Shown: piece by piece, positions 1-10,237 of the stretch
Layout of the letters: each line of letters starts with the position of its first letter
Numbering within the stretch: the stretch's first letter is position 1
NCBI GenBank assembly: GCA_033557685.1
Contig: JAWQRN010000440.1
Span: 1 to 29,562 of the forward strand
Reading direction: 5' to 3'
DNA: 29,562 nucleotides
Origin: Sperchopsis tessellata
Lineage: Eukaryota > Arthropoda > Insecta > Coleoptera > Hydrophilidae
Program-made: the position numbers and the translations under genes
The notes under the pieces: generated by a model
What the model saw: the letters and a program-made list of their open reading frames with translations, nothing else
Databases searched by the model: none
What the model was told of the DNA's origin: nothing

Positions 1-305
1 TATATGCATTCATTATAAAAATACATTGAAACATTGCGATACCTCTCATAATATGCTCACTCACGATCTTAAAGCATATATTCAAGGAATCAAATATATA
101 TTCGTACGTGGGTATAGCTAATTACTAACAAGAGCAGTGCTGATGACGTCTTAATGACAGAGACACGTGTCCACTCGGTTTGTTTCCCTTCATTTTTCGA
201 AAACGTATTTGATTTCTAATTTAATATATTGACTTGGCCGATCTGCTCGATATTTGATTTATCAAAAATTAAAATAACACGTCCGTTATTTGTTGTTCAT
301 CCAGA
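1..305 (-). repeat. Inverted solo copy of the ~314-bp satellite-like monomer
   Basis: Read on the minus strand, this segment aligns almost end to end with the tandem monomers at 19,275-20,030. Shared blocks include the stretch around 'gacgtcatcagcactgctc' (minus strand of about 135-155) and 'gcatattatgagag' (minus strand of about 45-60). The flanking 'tatattaaat...gaaatcaaa' block is also shared. It is cut by the window edge, so a longer inverted array may lie outside. No coding potential was seen. Confidence 0.8.
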
Positions 306-1639
306 ATTATCTGCTATATCTGAAAATATTAAAAAATACAAAATATCCATTCAAAGAAAAAAATTGATTATGTCAACGAATTTATGGTTAATTAATTAAA
401 AAATCGCCAATATCCTGCAATTTTTAAAACTGTTTGTAGCTCTATATAACCTAGTAATATCATAATAAATTTTCAGTTTTTCCCAAACATTTGTAAACAG
501 GTTTTTAGCTTTTTTAAATTTTAAGTATAATCTGCTTGTATGGATTTACATGTACTTAGTTATAAAATAAATAAAAGGATTTACATTTAGTGATAAAGGG
601 CATACGAAATCTGGGTAATCGTGAAATATTAATTAACAATATTTAAAAAAGTTATCGTTTAGTGCACTGTCACATGACAGTTCAGTAATAGAAGATTTTA
701 AGTTCACGTTTAAATGATTCCTGATCTTAGGAAACACATTTATTTTGCATTATCTACTGACGGTACTTTCATCAAATTCTAATGAAAATAATTACACTAT
801 TTGTTCTTTAGCTGACTCTCTTTTTTTCCGTGCGCTCGGAATGTTATTATTTTCATAGCAGAAAGTACCAATTTTTTGCAATAGTGTGAGATAACCAGTT
901 TCTCTTATTAATTTAGAAGTTTCGGATGAGACCATTACCATATTTTGAGGGAAGGAACCATTAGAAATACTAGAAGACATTTGTTTCTTTTCTTGTAAAT
1001 ATGATACAAAAGTTTATTTATTGATGTAAAAATCTATTGATATGTTAATGTATGCAGGATACTTTTTTACTAACGATACCAAATAAAATTACAGAAGATT
1101 TTTAGGTTTCATTCCTACGAAATTGAAAAGTTCAAGGGAAATTTTCATTCAAAAATTGGAAATAATTGCTGTATTTGGAACAACGCTATATGTCATTTTG
1201 TCCCACTCTACAATATGTGTTCAAATTTACCAGACACGCATTTTTCACAAGCAAAATTAATAAAGTCCTTGAGGTACTTTTTATTAGATTACATTATAAA
1301 ATAAGTAAAACCAGTCACAACTATTCAACCTACCTTAATGTAGAATGGCGGTGAAAAACTTTCATTTATTGCGTACAAGAGGTCTGAATCAACAATTAAG
1401 AAATAAATAAGACAAATTTCTCAATAGACAAATCCCAGGGCAATTCTAGTCTACTCACCCTCCCTATAAGGATTCAAGGATACGATTTTAATTATTACGC
1501 CGCCTGTAGTAAACCGCCAACTTAAATTCCAAACATTAATAATTGTAATTGACGCAATTAAACATGACGAAGCATCCAGTCTTCTGTGTAAAAATCCCTC
1601 TGTCAAAGAGTAAATCTAAGGTTAAGGCGTTCTAAACCT
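306..1639. other. AT-rich DNA with no recognisable gene
   Basis: Nothing recognisable was found. A 62-codon ATG-to-stop frame on the minus strand (792-980) and one on the plus strand (1,166-1,354) have ordinary composition. I recognise no domain in them, and their length is expected by chance in sequence of this composition. Homopolymer A and T runs are frequent. Confidence 0.5.
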
Positions 1640-1910
1640 AATGGATGACAGCAAGTTTTCCGGTTAATCCGTAGGTGAGCGTTTCGGTATCCCCTTAATG
1701 GGGTGGGAATTTTAAACAGACACCGTCTTGAGAGTTGCATAATTAACTTAGGGGTGCGTCTATGAAGGGGAGGTGGTGGTGCTTGACTGCTACCTCATGC
1801 TCAAAGACTCTGTTTTATGTCTGAGGCATTGCTGGAGAAGTTGCTGCTCTGTGTGTTGAGGATTCATAGCGGTTTGTTATTATAAATGTGGCTTAGCTCT
1901 AAGAAGTATG
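1640..1910. other. GC-richer unclassified patch, possible repeat remnant
   Basis: Base composition rises sharply compared with the flanks. The patch contains a small perfect hairpin, 'ccccttaatgggg', near 1,691, and ends in a short ATC/ATG-rich tract ('tatgtcatcatcatga', about 1,906-1,922). Such tails are common at the 3' ends of RTE-type LINEs and their SINE partners, but I see no protein or tRNA-like boxes that would fix the family. It may be an untranslated part of an element. Confidence 0.25.
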
Positions 1911-2127
1911 TCATCATCATGACAAATAACCTCGCTATATTATATTTTATTAAGAATATACAATCTTTACCAAGCTAAAGTGAGTGAGTAGTGAGAATTT
2001 CAAGCAAAAAGTCCCAGGAAACGTGAGATTCTATAATTCAGTCTTTAAAGTTTTTTGTGCCATCATGAATATCATGGTAAGTATACAGATGGTTAAATGG
2101 CAACATTTTTCAATACATTAACTCATT

Positions 2128-2255
2128 CGTTGAAGTAACGGCACTCACCTTGAAAATGTCTCTTGCAACAGTGGATGAAACGTCGGTACTTATCAGAGCC
2201 TATACAAACATTCATATAGATAATAAACGTGGAAGTATATTGCATTTAATAAAGG
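2128..2255 (+). mobile_element. Penelope-like element terminal-repeat (pLTR) fragment, copy 1
   Basis: It matches the block seen at 9,440-9,596 and 13,220-13,360. The shared order is 'ttgaagtaac', 'cttgaaaatgtc', 'ttgcaacagtgga', 'gaaacgtcgg' and a terminal 'ataataaacgtggaagtatat'. Assignment to a Penelope-like element rests on the third and fourth copies flanking a GIY-YIG domain at 12,690-13,200. The middle section 'gtctacatggtttccacc...' of copy 2 is shortened here. It ends where the coding relic at 2,250 begins. Confidence 0.6.
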
Positions 2256-2690
2256 CAGGTATTTTTGAGGGCCCTTAGATCAGGGAGCTTATGAAAGATG
2301 TTAAATTTAATGAGAGTATGGAAGAAAATAAGAAAAATGTCTGCCTCCTATTGAAATCCATAATCAAGAAGTTTCTGGGCAACCATAGGAGCTCAGAGTA
2401 TGAATATGTTGTTGATAAACTCCTGCGGAGCTTCCAGGTCCTTGGTGCACTATGTCCATAAAGATTCACATTTTTAGCTCGCATTTAGATTAATTTCCTG
2501 AAAACGGTGGGGATTACAGAGAGAAGCATGGTGAACGCTTTCATCAAGGCATTCGAGTGACTCTTCTATCACTCAGGTACCAGGGTCGCTGGGATGTGAA
2601 CATGCCTACAGACTATTGCTGGTGCTTCAATATAGATGTTCCAGATGTAAAACACACACAAAAGTCCTTGAAAAAGTCCTTTCTTCCACA

Positions 2691-2700
<10 letters not shown>
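2250..2700 (+). pseudogene. Relic of a repeated arthropod protein of unknown function
   Basis: A plus-strand frame starting near 2,253 reads KAGIFEGP, a stop, then IRELMKDVKFNESM, KKFLGNHRSSEYEYVV and LLRSFQVLGALC. After a second stop and a frame change it reads SIKIHIFSSHLD, a stop, FPENGGDYREKHGERFHQ, RYQGRWDVNM, DYCW and KSLKKSF, ending near 2,690. I recall this order (FLGN..., SLK(I/V)HF...SHLDYFPEN, E(Q/H)GERFHQDI, RYQGRWDVNMMADYCW) from uncharacterised proteins present in many copies in insect and other arthropod genomes, which suggests spread by transposition. Its biochemical role is unknown to me. At least two stops and one frameshift make it non-functional. It follows directly on a Penelope terminal-repeat fragment, so a nested or captured insertion is possible. 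Confidence 0.6.

Positions 2701-2723
<23 letters not shown>
2696..2723. repeat. (TA)n microsatellite
   Basis: An uninterrupted run of about 14 TA dinucleotides immediately after the coding relic. Confidence 0.95.
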
Positions 2724-2726
<3 letters not shown>

Positions 2727-2884
2727 TGCTTTATGACATTACACATCATAGTTTCATAACCGTTATATGATTAATTTCCAACTAAAAATCGAGGTAGTAA
2801 GAAAACGTTACCTGATTGTACAAAATGGGTTATATTTTAGAATTCAACATGCACTAAATATAAAAGAGCAGCTATAAAAAATTT

Positions 2885-2990
2885 GATCTCAGAAAAAAAA
2901 TTAATCCGCAGACCAGTGTAATTGACGTTTCGACAAGATTTGTTGTCATCTACAAATTATTATTTACTAAGATCACAGGCCAGATATTCT
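2885..2990 (-). repeat. Interspersed-repeat fragment with a hammerhead-like hairpin
   Basis: On the minus strand the core reads 'gatgacaacaaat' followed by 'cttgtcgaaacgtcaa' (about 2,932-2,961). It contains GATGA, then a short GACAA/TTGTC stem, then GAAACGTC. This layout resembles the lower half of a hammerhead ribozyme core (CUGAUGA, stem II, GAAA), although the first bases are not CU. Similar 'gtcgaaacgtcaa' motifs are common in insect interspersed repeats. No coding content was seen. Confidence 0.35.
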
Positions 2991-3369
2991 GGATATTGTT
3001 AGACACGTTCAACTTAATCAGACCTCTTCGCCTCGCCTCGGATGTGTGATCACACACTAAAAACATACTTGACACCTTCACCGTCGAAGCGTCTAGTACT
3101 CTTCTCTCCAAAAAGTCATTGGCCTTGATTAGGATCTTCGCGAATTAATTCACAATAAAAGTAGACTCATGGAGCATATGAACTTAATAGAGACCGCGAA
3201 TATCTTACTCATAGTCCGGTTGGGCAGAAGGCTATGGCTCGTGCCCGGCCCGACAACTTTAACTACTGCAGCAAACTCCATTGCATGAAACTAAATGAGT
3301 AAAACTCCTATCAGATGAGAAGACTGAGGGTGTGCACACTCCCTGAAGCTACAGTATAGCCACAGCTAC

Positions 3370-3580
3370 GAAGCTAGTGACCTGGAGCATATCGAACATC
3401 GTCAGATTAATGACTATCTCTGTCGAGACAACGCGGATCCAAGAGACATCACAAATAGATATCATCTAGTCGTTGTTCGACAAGAAAGACCCAGATGGTA
3501 TCCTGGACCAGCCTTAGAAACTGCTGTGACACGTGTTAGGCATATTAACCATCATTATCAATTCGTCCATTTATATTAGG
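3370..3580 (+). pseudogene. Coding-like patch of unrecognised origin
   Basis: One plus-strand frame stays open for about 70 codons from about 3,370 to 3,578. It contains YEASDLEHIEH, CRDNADPRDITNRYH and ERPRWYPGPALETAVTRV. Its composition (many Arg, Asp, Pro and Trp) is unlike the low-complexity frames of the surrounding AT-rich DNA, so it is probably a relic of a real protein, most likely of a transposable element. There is no start codon and I cannot assign a family. The segment 3,000-3,370 just upstream is also GC-richer and may belong to the same element. Confidence 0.3.
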
Positions 3581-4770
3581 TATTTTCCATCTTCTAGAAA
3601 GGCCCAAAAATACCAAACTTGCAAATGATTTCCTTCGACTCGAATATAAAAACAAAAAACACGAATTTTAGAAAATGTACATATTAGACGCATCAAATAG
3701 GTCTCAGATATAAGCTCAATATATAATTCTTTAAATTTACGAAAATTAATAGCATAATAACAGTTGTCTCGAAGGCCTGTGGCCAGACTTCATCACAAAC
3801 ATACTATTCCGTGGTTTATGCTCACCGCAAATATAGTATACAACATATTTTTCATAACGCCTAACGGTTGTGGGCACAATTAAAAATCTATTTAGAAATT
3901 TAATCCTCATAGAATAAAACGAAAACGTAACGAGATACATTTGAGCGTATCACGAACAAAATTGATATCAAATGATTTAAAAAAATGTAGTAGTCGTTTT
4001 TTCAATACAATCCAACAGTGTCGAAATAGATAGCCATTCTGCCATGAATATTAAAAGTCGTTCAATTTTACTGTTCACATAAAACATGGGGAAGCGGCTG
4101 GGTACAATAATGTATTCTACTAGCATTAAATAATATAAATGATAATATCGCTCCACGTGTGAACACGTTTATGTGCAGCAATTTGCACTTTAAATGATTT
4201 ATTTTCATCCTTTAAAATAATAATATCGTACTAGTATAAGATACCGTCAAAATGTGAAAAGATTTGCTAATCTTAGTGGAAGGAAATCCTTATATGAAAG
4301 AATGATAAGTATAATAAATTGTTTATAATTTAATTATATTTTGTTTTTTTTTTTAATATGAACTGCCAAAATCACTATCTACAGCCTCTTACTTTAGTCA
4401 TAAATTCAATAGCTGATATATTTCTTCGTGCCCGATCTCCTGTTTGTTTTTTTAGTTCAAATACTGAAATGTAGTGCGTGAACATTCTTGGGGCCTACTG
4501 AGCATTTGTTCCAATACTTTTCGGTAAGTATGCTTTTCCATCTTTTACCCCAATTCTTTAACTATCTGAAAACCCTGATTTTTGTTTTCCGCCAGAATCA
4601 TAATCTTCTTTGATTTTCAACCTTCAATTCATCCTTGAACTGAGAAAAGCCGTAGTCAGTTTATCAACGGAATTTCCTCTTGTAGAATTACTGTATTTGT
4701 TTTTCTAATTTTATTACTAATGCTTACGCCATTTTTCGGCAGCCACCCTTTTATACCTGCATTTTGTGTT
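3581..4770. other. AT-rich DNA with no supported gene
   Basis: Only short chance frames were found (for example a 64-codon minus-strand frame at 3,746-3,940, with no recognisable domain). A minus-strand patch at about 4,380-4,500 reads VFELKKQTGDRARRNISAIEF. It vaguely recalls the region downstream of the reverse transcriptase in LINEs, but it is too short and degraded to call. Confidence 0.4.
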
Positions 4771-5060
4771 GCCTAAATATTAATAATTTCCTTTGACTAA
4801 ATGTGACGTCAAACCTTTTATATACTTGTGGGGTAGGGTCACCCAAAACGTGATAGGACCAATAAGGCCGGTACTATTTTGGGGTAACTCCGAAGAAAAG
4901 TGATACTGTCTCTTTAAAATCTGGGTATTTTTGTCCACACCGTACAAATACAGTACATCTTGTATTCTTCAAGAAAACAGTTCATATACTAGCTCACACT
5001 GTCGACTTATTTTTTGCCACGCTGTCAAATAATTAAACTTCACTTTCAATAAGTTCAAGT
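4771..5060 (+). repeat. Dispersed repeat, copy A (partner at 23,405-23,850)
   Basis: Collinear blocks are shared with copy B: 'tgtgacgtcaa(a/t)cc', 'acgtgata(g/a)gaccaataaggcc' (with small changes) and 'catcttgta.tt'. Further shared blocks are 'ctagctcaca.t.tcgac' and 'gaacgattaa'-like ends. The order and strand are the same in both copies, and no protein was recognised. It could be a terminal segment of an LTR element or a non-autonomous element. Confidence 0.6.
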
Positions 5061-6954
5061 GCGCAAAATTAATTATATTCGTATACGTACTTTATAAACA
5101 ATTATTTGTCTGTTATATGCCTCCCAGATTTCTATTACAAGCAAGAACACCGTAAGGCCTACTTTCGCTGAATTTATTGCACCTTGCTCCCGTTGCTTCT
5201 TTAGGAATTTTTGATCTTGAAATACTGTTTATAAACCTTAATTTGATATTTTTGACTTGCATCTATAATATTGAAGATCCAAAACTCATGCAATTGCTTA
5301 TTATTTGGTATTAGACGTTATTCTTATATTTTCCAAACTTTGTAGAATTGCTGTCAATGGAAGATATACGTTATCTTCGTTCTTCTTGCGTTATCCATAC
5401 GGTTATAACACCTTCCTCCTCACACAGCTCTATAAATTCTTGACCTGAAATACATAACTTGAAATAATTCATAAAGGAAAGTTTCGACTGCTAATTACAA
5501 TCAGTATTAGTATATAGTTAACAGTAAAGTAGTTGTCAATTTCTTACCAAATTACAAGCTGAACTACCAAATAGTTGGATAAAGCAGGCATGGAGGAAAA
5601 CCACCTAAACAAAGGCCTATTTACATCTTGAACGAACTTCCAGTCATGAAGCGTATAAAACATGAAAAAAGACAAAAGAACATTTAAAAATCATTCGCAC
5701 TGGAAAAACTAAGTAATGAATTTAAATAAGAGAGGCCACAATGCGAAGAAAAATATACAACCTTGATCTATTAAGAAGGTATTTTTAGTTATAAACAAAG
5801 CAACAAGCACCAGCGGCCATCCGTTTAACAGGTGAGATAGAAATTAAAAAAAAAACAATTGAGCGACACCAAGCGTCGACACGGTCAAAATTGGAAACTA
5901 CCGACAGCAGTAGAACAGTGCCGTATTTAGGAAAAATGAAAGCCCACATTGTAATTCAAAAAAATTCCTTAAAAAAACAAGGAGAATGGTTACATTCATG
6001 TGAAAGTTAAGAACAGGGGATTCCGAAAATCTTTCTAATTTATATGTATAGTTTGGTTGGTTATGTTCACTTATTGTTTCTTCTGCTATTCATATTGTTC
6101 TGTGAATATTTTACTTTTTATGATGTTGTTTATAAATGTCTTGCTTTCAAACTTAAGCAGGCCGCAGCGGGCGACCAAGGCATTAGCATAGTGTTCAGCT
6201 AACTTGAATTGAGAACATAAATGTCCCGATTTGAGTTGGTTTAAAATTACTTTTTTTTGTATATTGCATTGAAGCGATCTGAGCTAAGTTTGAGGTCTAT
6301 CCTACTAAGAAACATTTACCACAGGGAACAAACATTAATAACGTGATCGTTTAGTGAAAAATGCAGAAGTAGGACTCATAATGAAATATGTGTGTAGTAA
6401 CTGTCAAAATCATACGTGTGGAGAAAGGATGGAGTAAAATTAGAAAACAAAACAAGATAAAGTTTAAGATGCCGATTAAACCGAATACACAGCCGTAGTT
6501 GTATGGTAATTCATTAAAAAAAACGTCAATACATACAAAGTTATTGCTAATAAACAGGATAAAAATACGCCAAACAGCAGTTTTAAGTTCACCACAGTGA
6601 TTAAATGTAACGAATATGAACTTGTATGATGAGAACTTTAGGTCAAAATATAATTTCAATATTTAGTGTAATAAGCCTGCTCGATTGTAATAGTAGATTT
6701 GCAGTTCCGGAAACTGTAATTTAAAATGAAAAGCATAATCGCTAGGATGGACGTTTTGTAGTAATTGAACTAGAACAAATAATTACAGTTTACGATAATG
6801 ACAAAAGAAATTCTAGAAGGTCTGCGATATTTCATTACCAAGAAATATTCGGTATTAATTGATCTAATATATAAACATGATTTATAATATTTTAATACCC
6901 TAAGTATTGCAAATAAATTATTATGTGTTTTGTTTAAGTCGATAGTAGATAAAC
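5061..6954. other. AT-rich DNA with no supported gene
   Basis: A minus-strand stretch at about 5,350-5,460 reads CISGQEFIELCEEEGVITVW and then breaks up; I cannot place it. The 102-codon minus-strand frame at 6,351-6,659 is rich in Phe, Ile and Leu. It looks membrane-like only because of AT-rich codons and shows no family motif. Confidence 0.4.
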
Positions 6955-7750
6955 AAAGCTAATGTCAGACAAGGAGACGCTACCTCGCCAAAGCTCTTTA
7001 CTCTCGACCTGGAACACCTGTTTAAAGATATCAACTGTAACAACAAATTGAAATCGACGGTGAAAATCTAGACCACCTCCGATTTGCGGCTGATATTACG
7101 CTTATCACGGATAGCCAAATAAAATTACAAGAAATGCTATCTGTAGCAAATACTAAGATTATGAGTAACGAGGCCAACGAAACTAAAAATACACTGTTAC
7201 AAAAAAACCAATAAGGAAAATATAACATTTTGTGTATTTAAGCCAAACCGGCATAGCCTAAAATCAGACCTAAATTGGTGAATAGCGTTGGGATGAACAT
7301 AATTTGGCAAACTGTAAGATATTTTAAGACCCGATTTGTCCATTACTCTAAAATCTCGCAAGTTCAATCAGTGAGTCCTCCATATTTTAACATATGGGAT
7401 AGAAACATGGGCTTTAAACAAAAGCATCATCCATAAACTACAAATCACAAAACGCGCTATGGAGCGACGCATGCTGGGAATCTCAGTCCAAGACAATGAA
7501 TGGATTAATTTTTCAACTGAGATGGAGCAGGGCTGTACACATAACCTGAGTAGAAGATAACAGATGGGCACGTCGCACAATGTAATGGAGACCAAGGCCA
7601 CAAAAACACCACAAAGGGACCGCAAACCATATGGATGGATGATATAAAGCGTCACGCAGTACATGACTGGATGGAAAAGTCTGCAAAACATGGCATTGCG
7701 AAGGGGAGTCATTTTCCGGCGATGGATGATATAGCTAATGATGATATGAT
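6955..7750 (+). pseudogene. RTE-type LINE relic: end of reverse transcriptase and C-terminus
   Basis: The plus strand begins inside the palm domain with VRQGDATSPKLFTLDLEHLF, matching the (G)VRQGD..SPKLF motif of RTE-type non-LTR retrotransposons. One frameshift later it reads IEIDGENLDHLRFAADITLI. The catalytic FADD box is FAAD (7,081-7,094), so the first aspartate of the pair is lost. The relic continues with THKLQITQRAMERRMLGIS-like residues (about 7,430-7,490), EMEQGCTHN, and a degraded RPR...GWMDDIKRHAVHDWMEKS tail near 7,620-7,690. The element ends in a GATGATAT-rich tract (about 7,725-7,752), as RTE 3' ends often do. The 5' part is missing, consistent with 5' truncation at insertion. 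It cannot encode an active enzyme. Confidence 0.85.
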
Positions 7751-8489
7751 ATACCTATTTTGAATGTATCTACTATCCGCATTATTCCTTATTTTGGTAA
7801 TTATATTTTGTTGATGTTTTGATACGAACTTTCTGATCAACAACCCCTTACAATATGATAGTATATTTCTAATAACTACATGTCATACGATGATTAACCA
7901 AATCTAGAGTAGTTAAGTGCTTGTTTAGACGGCATTAACCAGTTAAAATACCTGTTCAAAGTTTTGATTCTCAAACCATAGCTTTAGATTGCTGTAGTAT
8001 GCATTTTTTTCCACTACGTTAATTATACATAGCTAGTTTCTTTAGTTCTTGGTGGTTTCATAACATTTTGATCGAAACCAAGCACTTTCTGCAGGCTAAT
8101 TTTGCCAGTAGACAACTACACCATTGTCTAGGTACATGCCATTATCCTGGATTATACAAAATAATCAACCAGTTTGTTTCATTTAACTTCAGACTCAAAT
8201 GCATGGTACAATTCATCACTACCTAGGATTTTCTGCTTTTAACGTCACCTTGCTACCACTGACGATAAACCTACCTCAACTATACTTGACCTACTCTATA
8301 TTTTCCGAGTATTTTTCTTTTGAAACTGAGGAATACTTTTCTAACTCTATAGTTAATCCTGTTCTAATAATTCTTTTATATTTAAATTTTCGTCCTATTC
8401 TTACTTTAATAAAAATTTTAATAACAAAAAACGAGCTCTATTAGATTAATATATTTTGTTATATGGTTATAACATTACCGTTACTCATT
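7751..8489. other. AT-rich DNA with no supported gene
   Basis: The 81-codon frame at 8,199-8,444 (plus) has no recognised domain, signal or conserved motif. It is judged to be chance. Confidence 0.4.
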
Positions 8490-9030
8490 GGGAGCAATGA
8501 ATTCCCAGATAAATAATAAGAATGTAAATTTTGGGAGGATTAATGCATGTGAAAACAGATATCGCCTCCTACATCGATCAACCCTCAAAACGTCTTTGTA
8601 TTCAAATTGTACCTTAAACGGACGGAGACCGATGTAATCTAACACGAATGTCCTCTACAGCAGTCGAAACTGGCCCTGTTTCATTCCGGAGCCGACGACT
8701 CGACTCCGAGTCAACCAGCAAAGGTTGATAGCGCAAGGGGGCTCCCCCGGGATGTAACCTAACCACCGTGACTAACAGGCTGTCACGGCTCTGCTTCGAC
8801 CATAACTGACGGGGACAGGATAAGGGTTGGCTGTGATGCCACAGGCCGGATTGATACAGAACGATAACCGCTCCAGAAAGAACGAGTAGGTAAAGTTAGT
8901 TGGTCTCTATGGCCACGCCAATCTCTCATACACCGCGTTCAGTTTGTTTTTTGCTTTTGAGGAGGACCCTCTTCCGCTGTCACCTTTTCTTTGCGTCAAG
9001 TTAAATTGAGAGGGACGGCTCTTGGATTGG
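8490..9030. other. GC-rich unclassified island
   Basis: This patch stands out sharply from its AT-rich flanks. Examples are 'gcgcaagggggctcccccg' near 8,730 and 'tgacggggacaggataagg' near 8,807. All frames are interrupted, and the composition suggests the 5' untranslated region or promoter of a LINE or another inserted element. I could not match it to a protein family. Confidence 0.3.
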
Positions 9031-9235
9031 ATTAATAAAGTAAACAATCATGGGATGAAGTTTGGAGCTAAGTACATCTCGTAAAAGAAGCCCAATTTCT
9101 ACTTTCTTGTTTTAAGCAAGAATCTCCTTACTTTTGGTGTGATTCATTGTTGTGTTGAGATAAGGAAAACGGGCAAAATATATTTAATGTAAATAAACTT
9201 TTTATTAATAATTTTCTACGTTCAGTGAATTTATT

Positions 9236-9292
9236 ACTAGAGCCGGACCAAGATAATTTATCGCATCGGGCAGACTTTGTGTGGCGCCACTA
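9236..9292. mobile_element. Possible hAT-type transposon terminus
   Basis: The stretch 'tagagccggaccaagat' followed by 'gtgtggcgccact' resembles a terminus pattern I associate with some hAT families (CAG-G-CCGG-CC-AAG at one end, a GGCGCC block inside). No transposase or partner terminus was found next to it, so this is a weak call. Confidence 0.25.
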
Positions 9293-9439
9293 GTTGTTTT
9301 TTTAATGTATATCTCTAAATTATCATCTTACTTTCATCCATTTTTTTTTTTACTTATGTTGGTGCTTCTAATTATCAGTGTCCTACATAGTGATTTTGAC
9401 ATTATTTTTTGAATTCTCAGAAAATTTATTTCTACATTC

Positions 9440-9596
9440 ACTGCACATAATTCATTCGATGAAGTAACATCACTTGCCTTGAAAATGTCCCTTGCAACAG
9501 TGGACGAAACGTCGGCACTTGTCAGAGCGTCTACATGGTTTCCACCCGAAAACAACATTCATACCGATAATAACCGTGGAAGTATATTACATTTAA
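9440..9596 (+). mobile_element. Penelope-like terminal-repeat fragment, copy 2
   Basis: This is the best preserved of the four copies. It contains 'gatgaagtaacatcac', 'cttgaaaatgtccc', 'ttgcaacagtggacgaaac', 'gtcggcacttgtcagagcg', 'tctacatggtttccaccc' and 'gataataaccgtggaag'. GTCC at 9,487-9,490 can pair with GGAC at 9,502-9,505. The pair is followed directly by GAAACGTC, which is the stem II plus GAAA arrangement of a hammerhead ribozyme. The expected CUGAUGA before stem II is degraded to 'ttgaaaat'. Short open frames across it on both strands are not genes. Confidence 0.65.
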
Positions 9597-10237
9597 ATAT
9601 GTTCTTCTATTTGGGTGTGCAAAATATCTTTTCCATAGATAAATTGTCTAAAAAATTAAATGCAACATTCTAATTATTGTAGTCTAACAAGTACGTTTGC
9701 TCGTAATATGCTCACGTACTTTTTAATATATGTATTTGTATCAAATTATTAATAATTTCATAAATTCAATATATCTATTTATCATGTTTATTCACTCTCT
9801 AAAAATTTATATTTCACACTTCTGGGCAACAGCATTTTTAATAGATAACAAGGCTAAATAATGTAATCTCTCATTCCCACTGTCGATCATTAACATGTTG
9901 TAATAAGTTTAGATTTTCTAAAACTTATTTCAGCTGTCACTACTGATATATGAATTGTCAGCAAACTTCTCAATGCCACCGACGTATATTCTGCAAATTG
10001 CTTGTTTTTGAAAATTGTGAAGTTAGCAAAAGTTCGCTACCCTCAAAGTCACAACTGTTTTCATTATTAAGAATTAAATGAAAATTAAAGAGAAAACCTG
10101 AAGACTGTTCATTAATATTTATTTGCTCAAATTTTTCTTGTTAATATTGTTTCTAAAATGGTATTGATTATCGTTATTCTAAATTTTGTTTTCTCTTCAA
10201 CAGCAAAGATGCTAGCTCCATTCCTAAAAAAAGTTTA
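9597..10237. other. AT-rich DNA with a short satellite-like match
   Basis: No gene is seen. Read on the minus strand, 9,700-9,752 resembles part of the ~314-bp monomer (the 'atttgat...catattaaa...gagcatatta' section), so it may be a small displaced piece of that family. Confidence 0.35.

Noticed and set aside
6351..6659. 102-codon minus-strand frame resembling a multi-pass membrane protein
   Set aside because: Its hydrophobicity follows from AT-rich codons (Phe, Ile, Leu). It has no receptor motif and no homologous context, and frames of this length are expected by chance in 29 kb.
9334..9673. Overlapping open frames on both strands
   Set aside because: They are shadows across a non-coding Penelope terminal repeat; the same repeat at 2,128 and 13,220 does not keep the frames.
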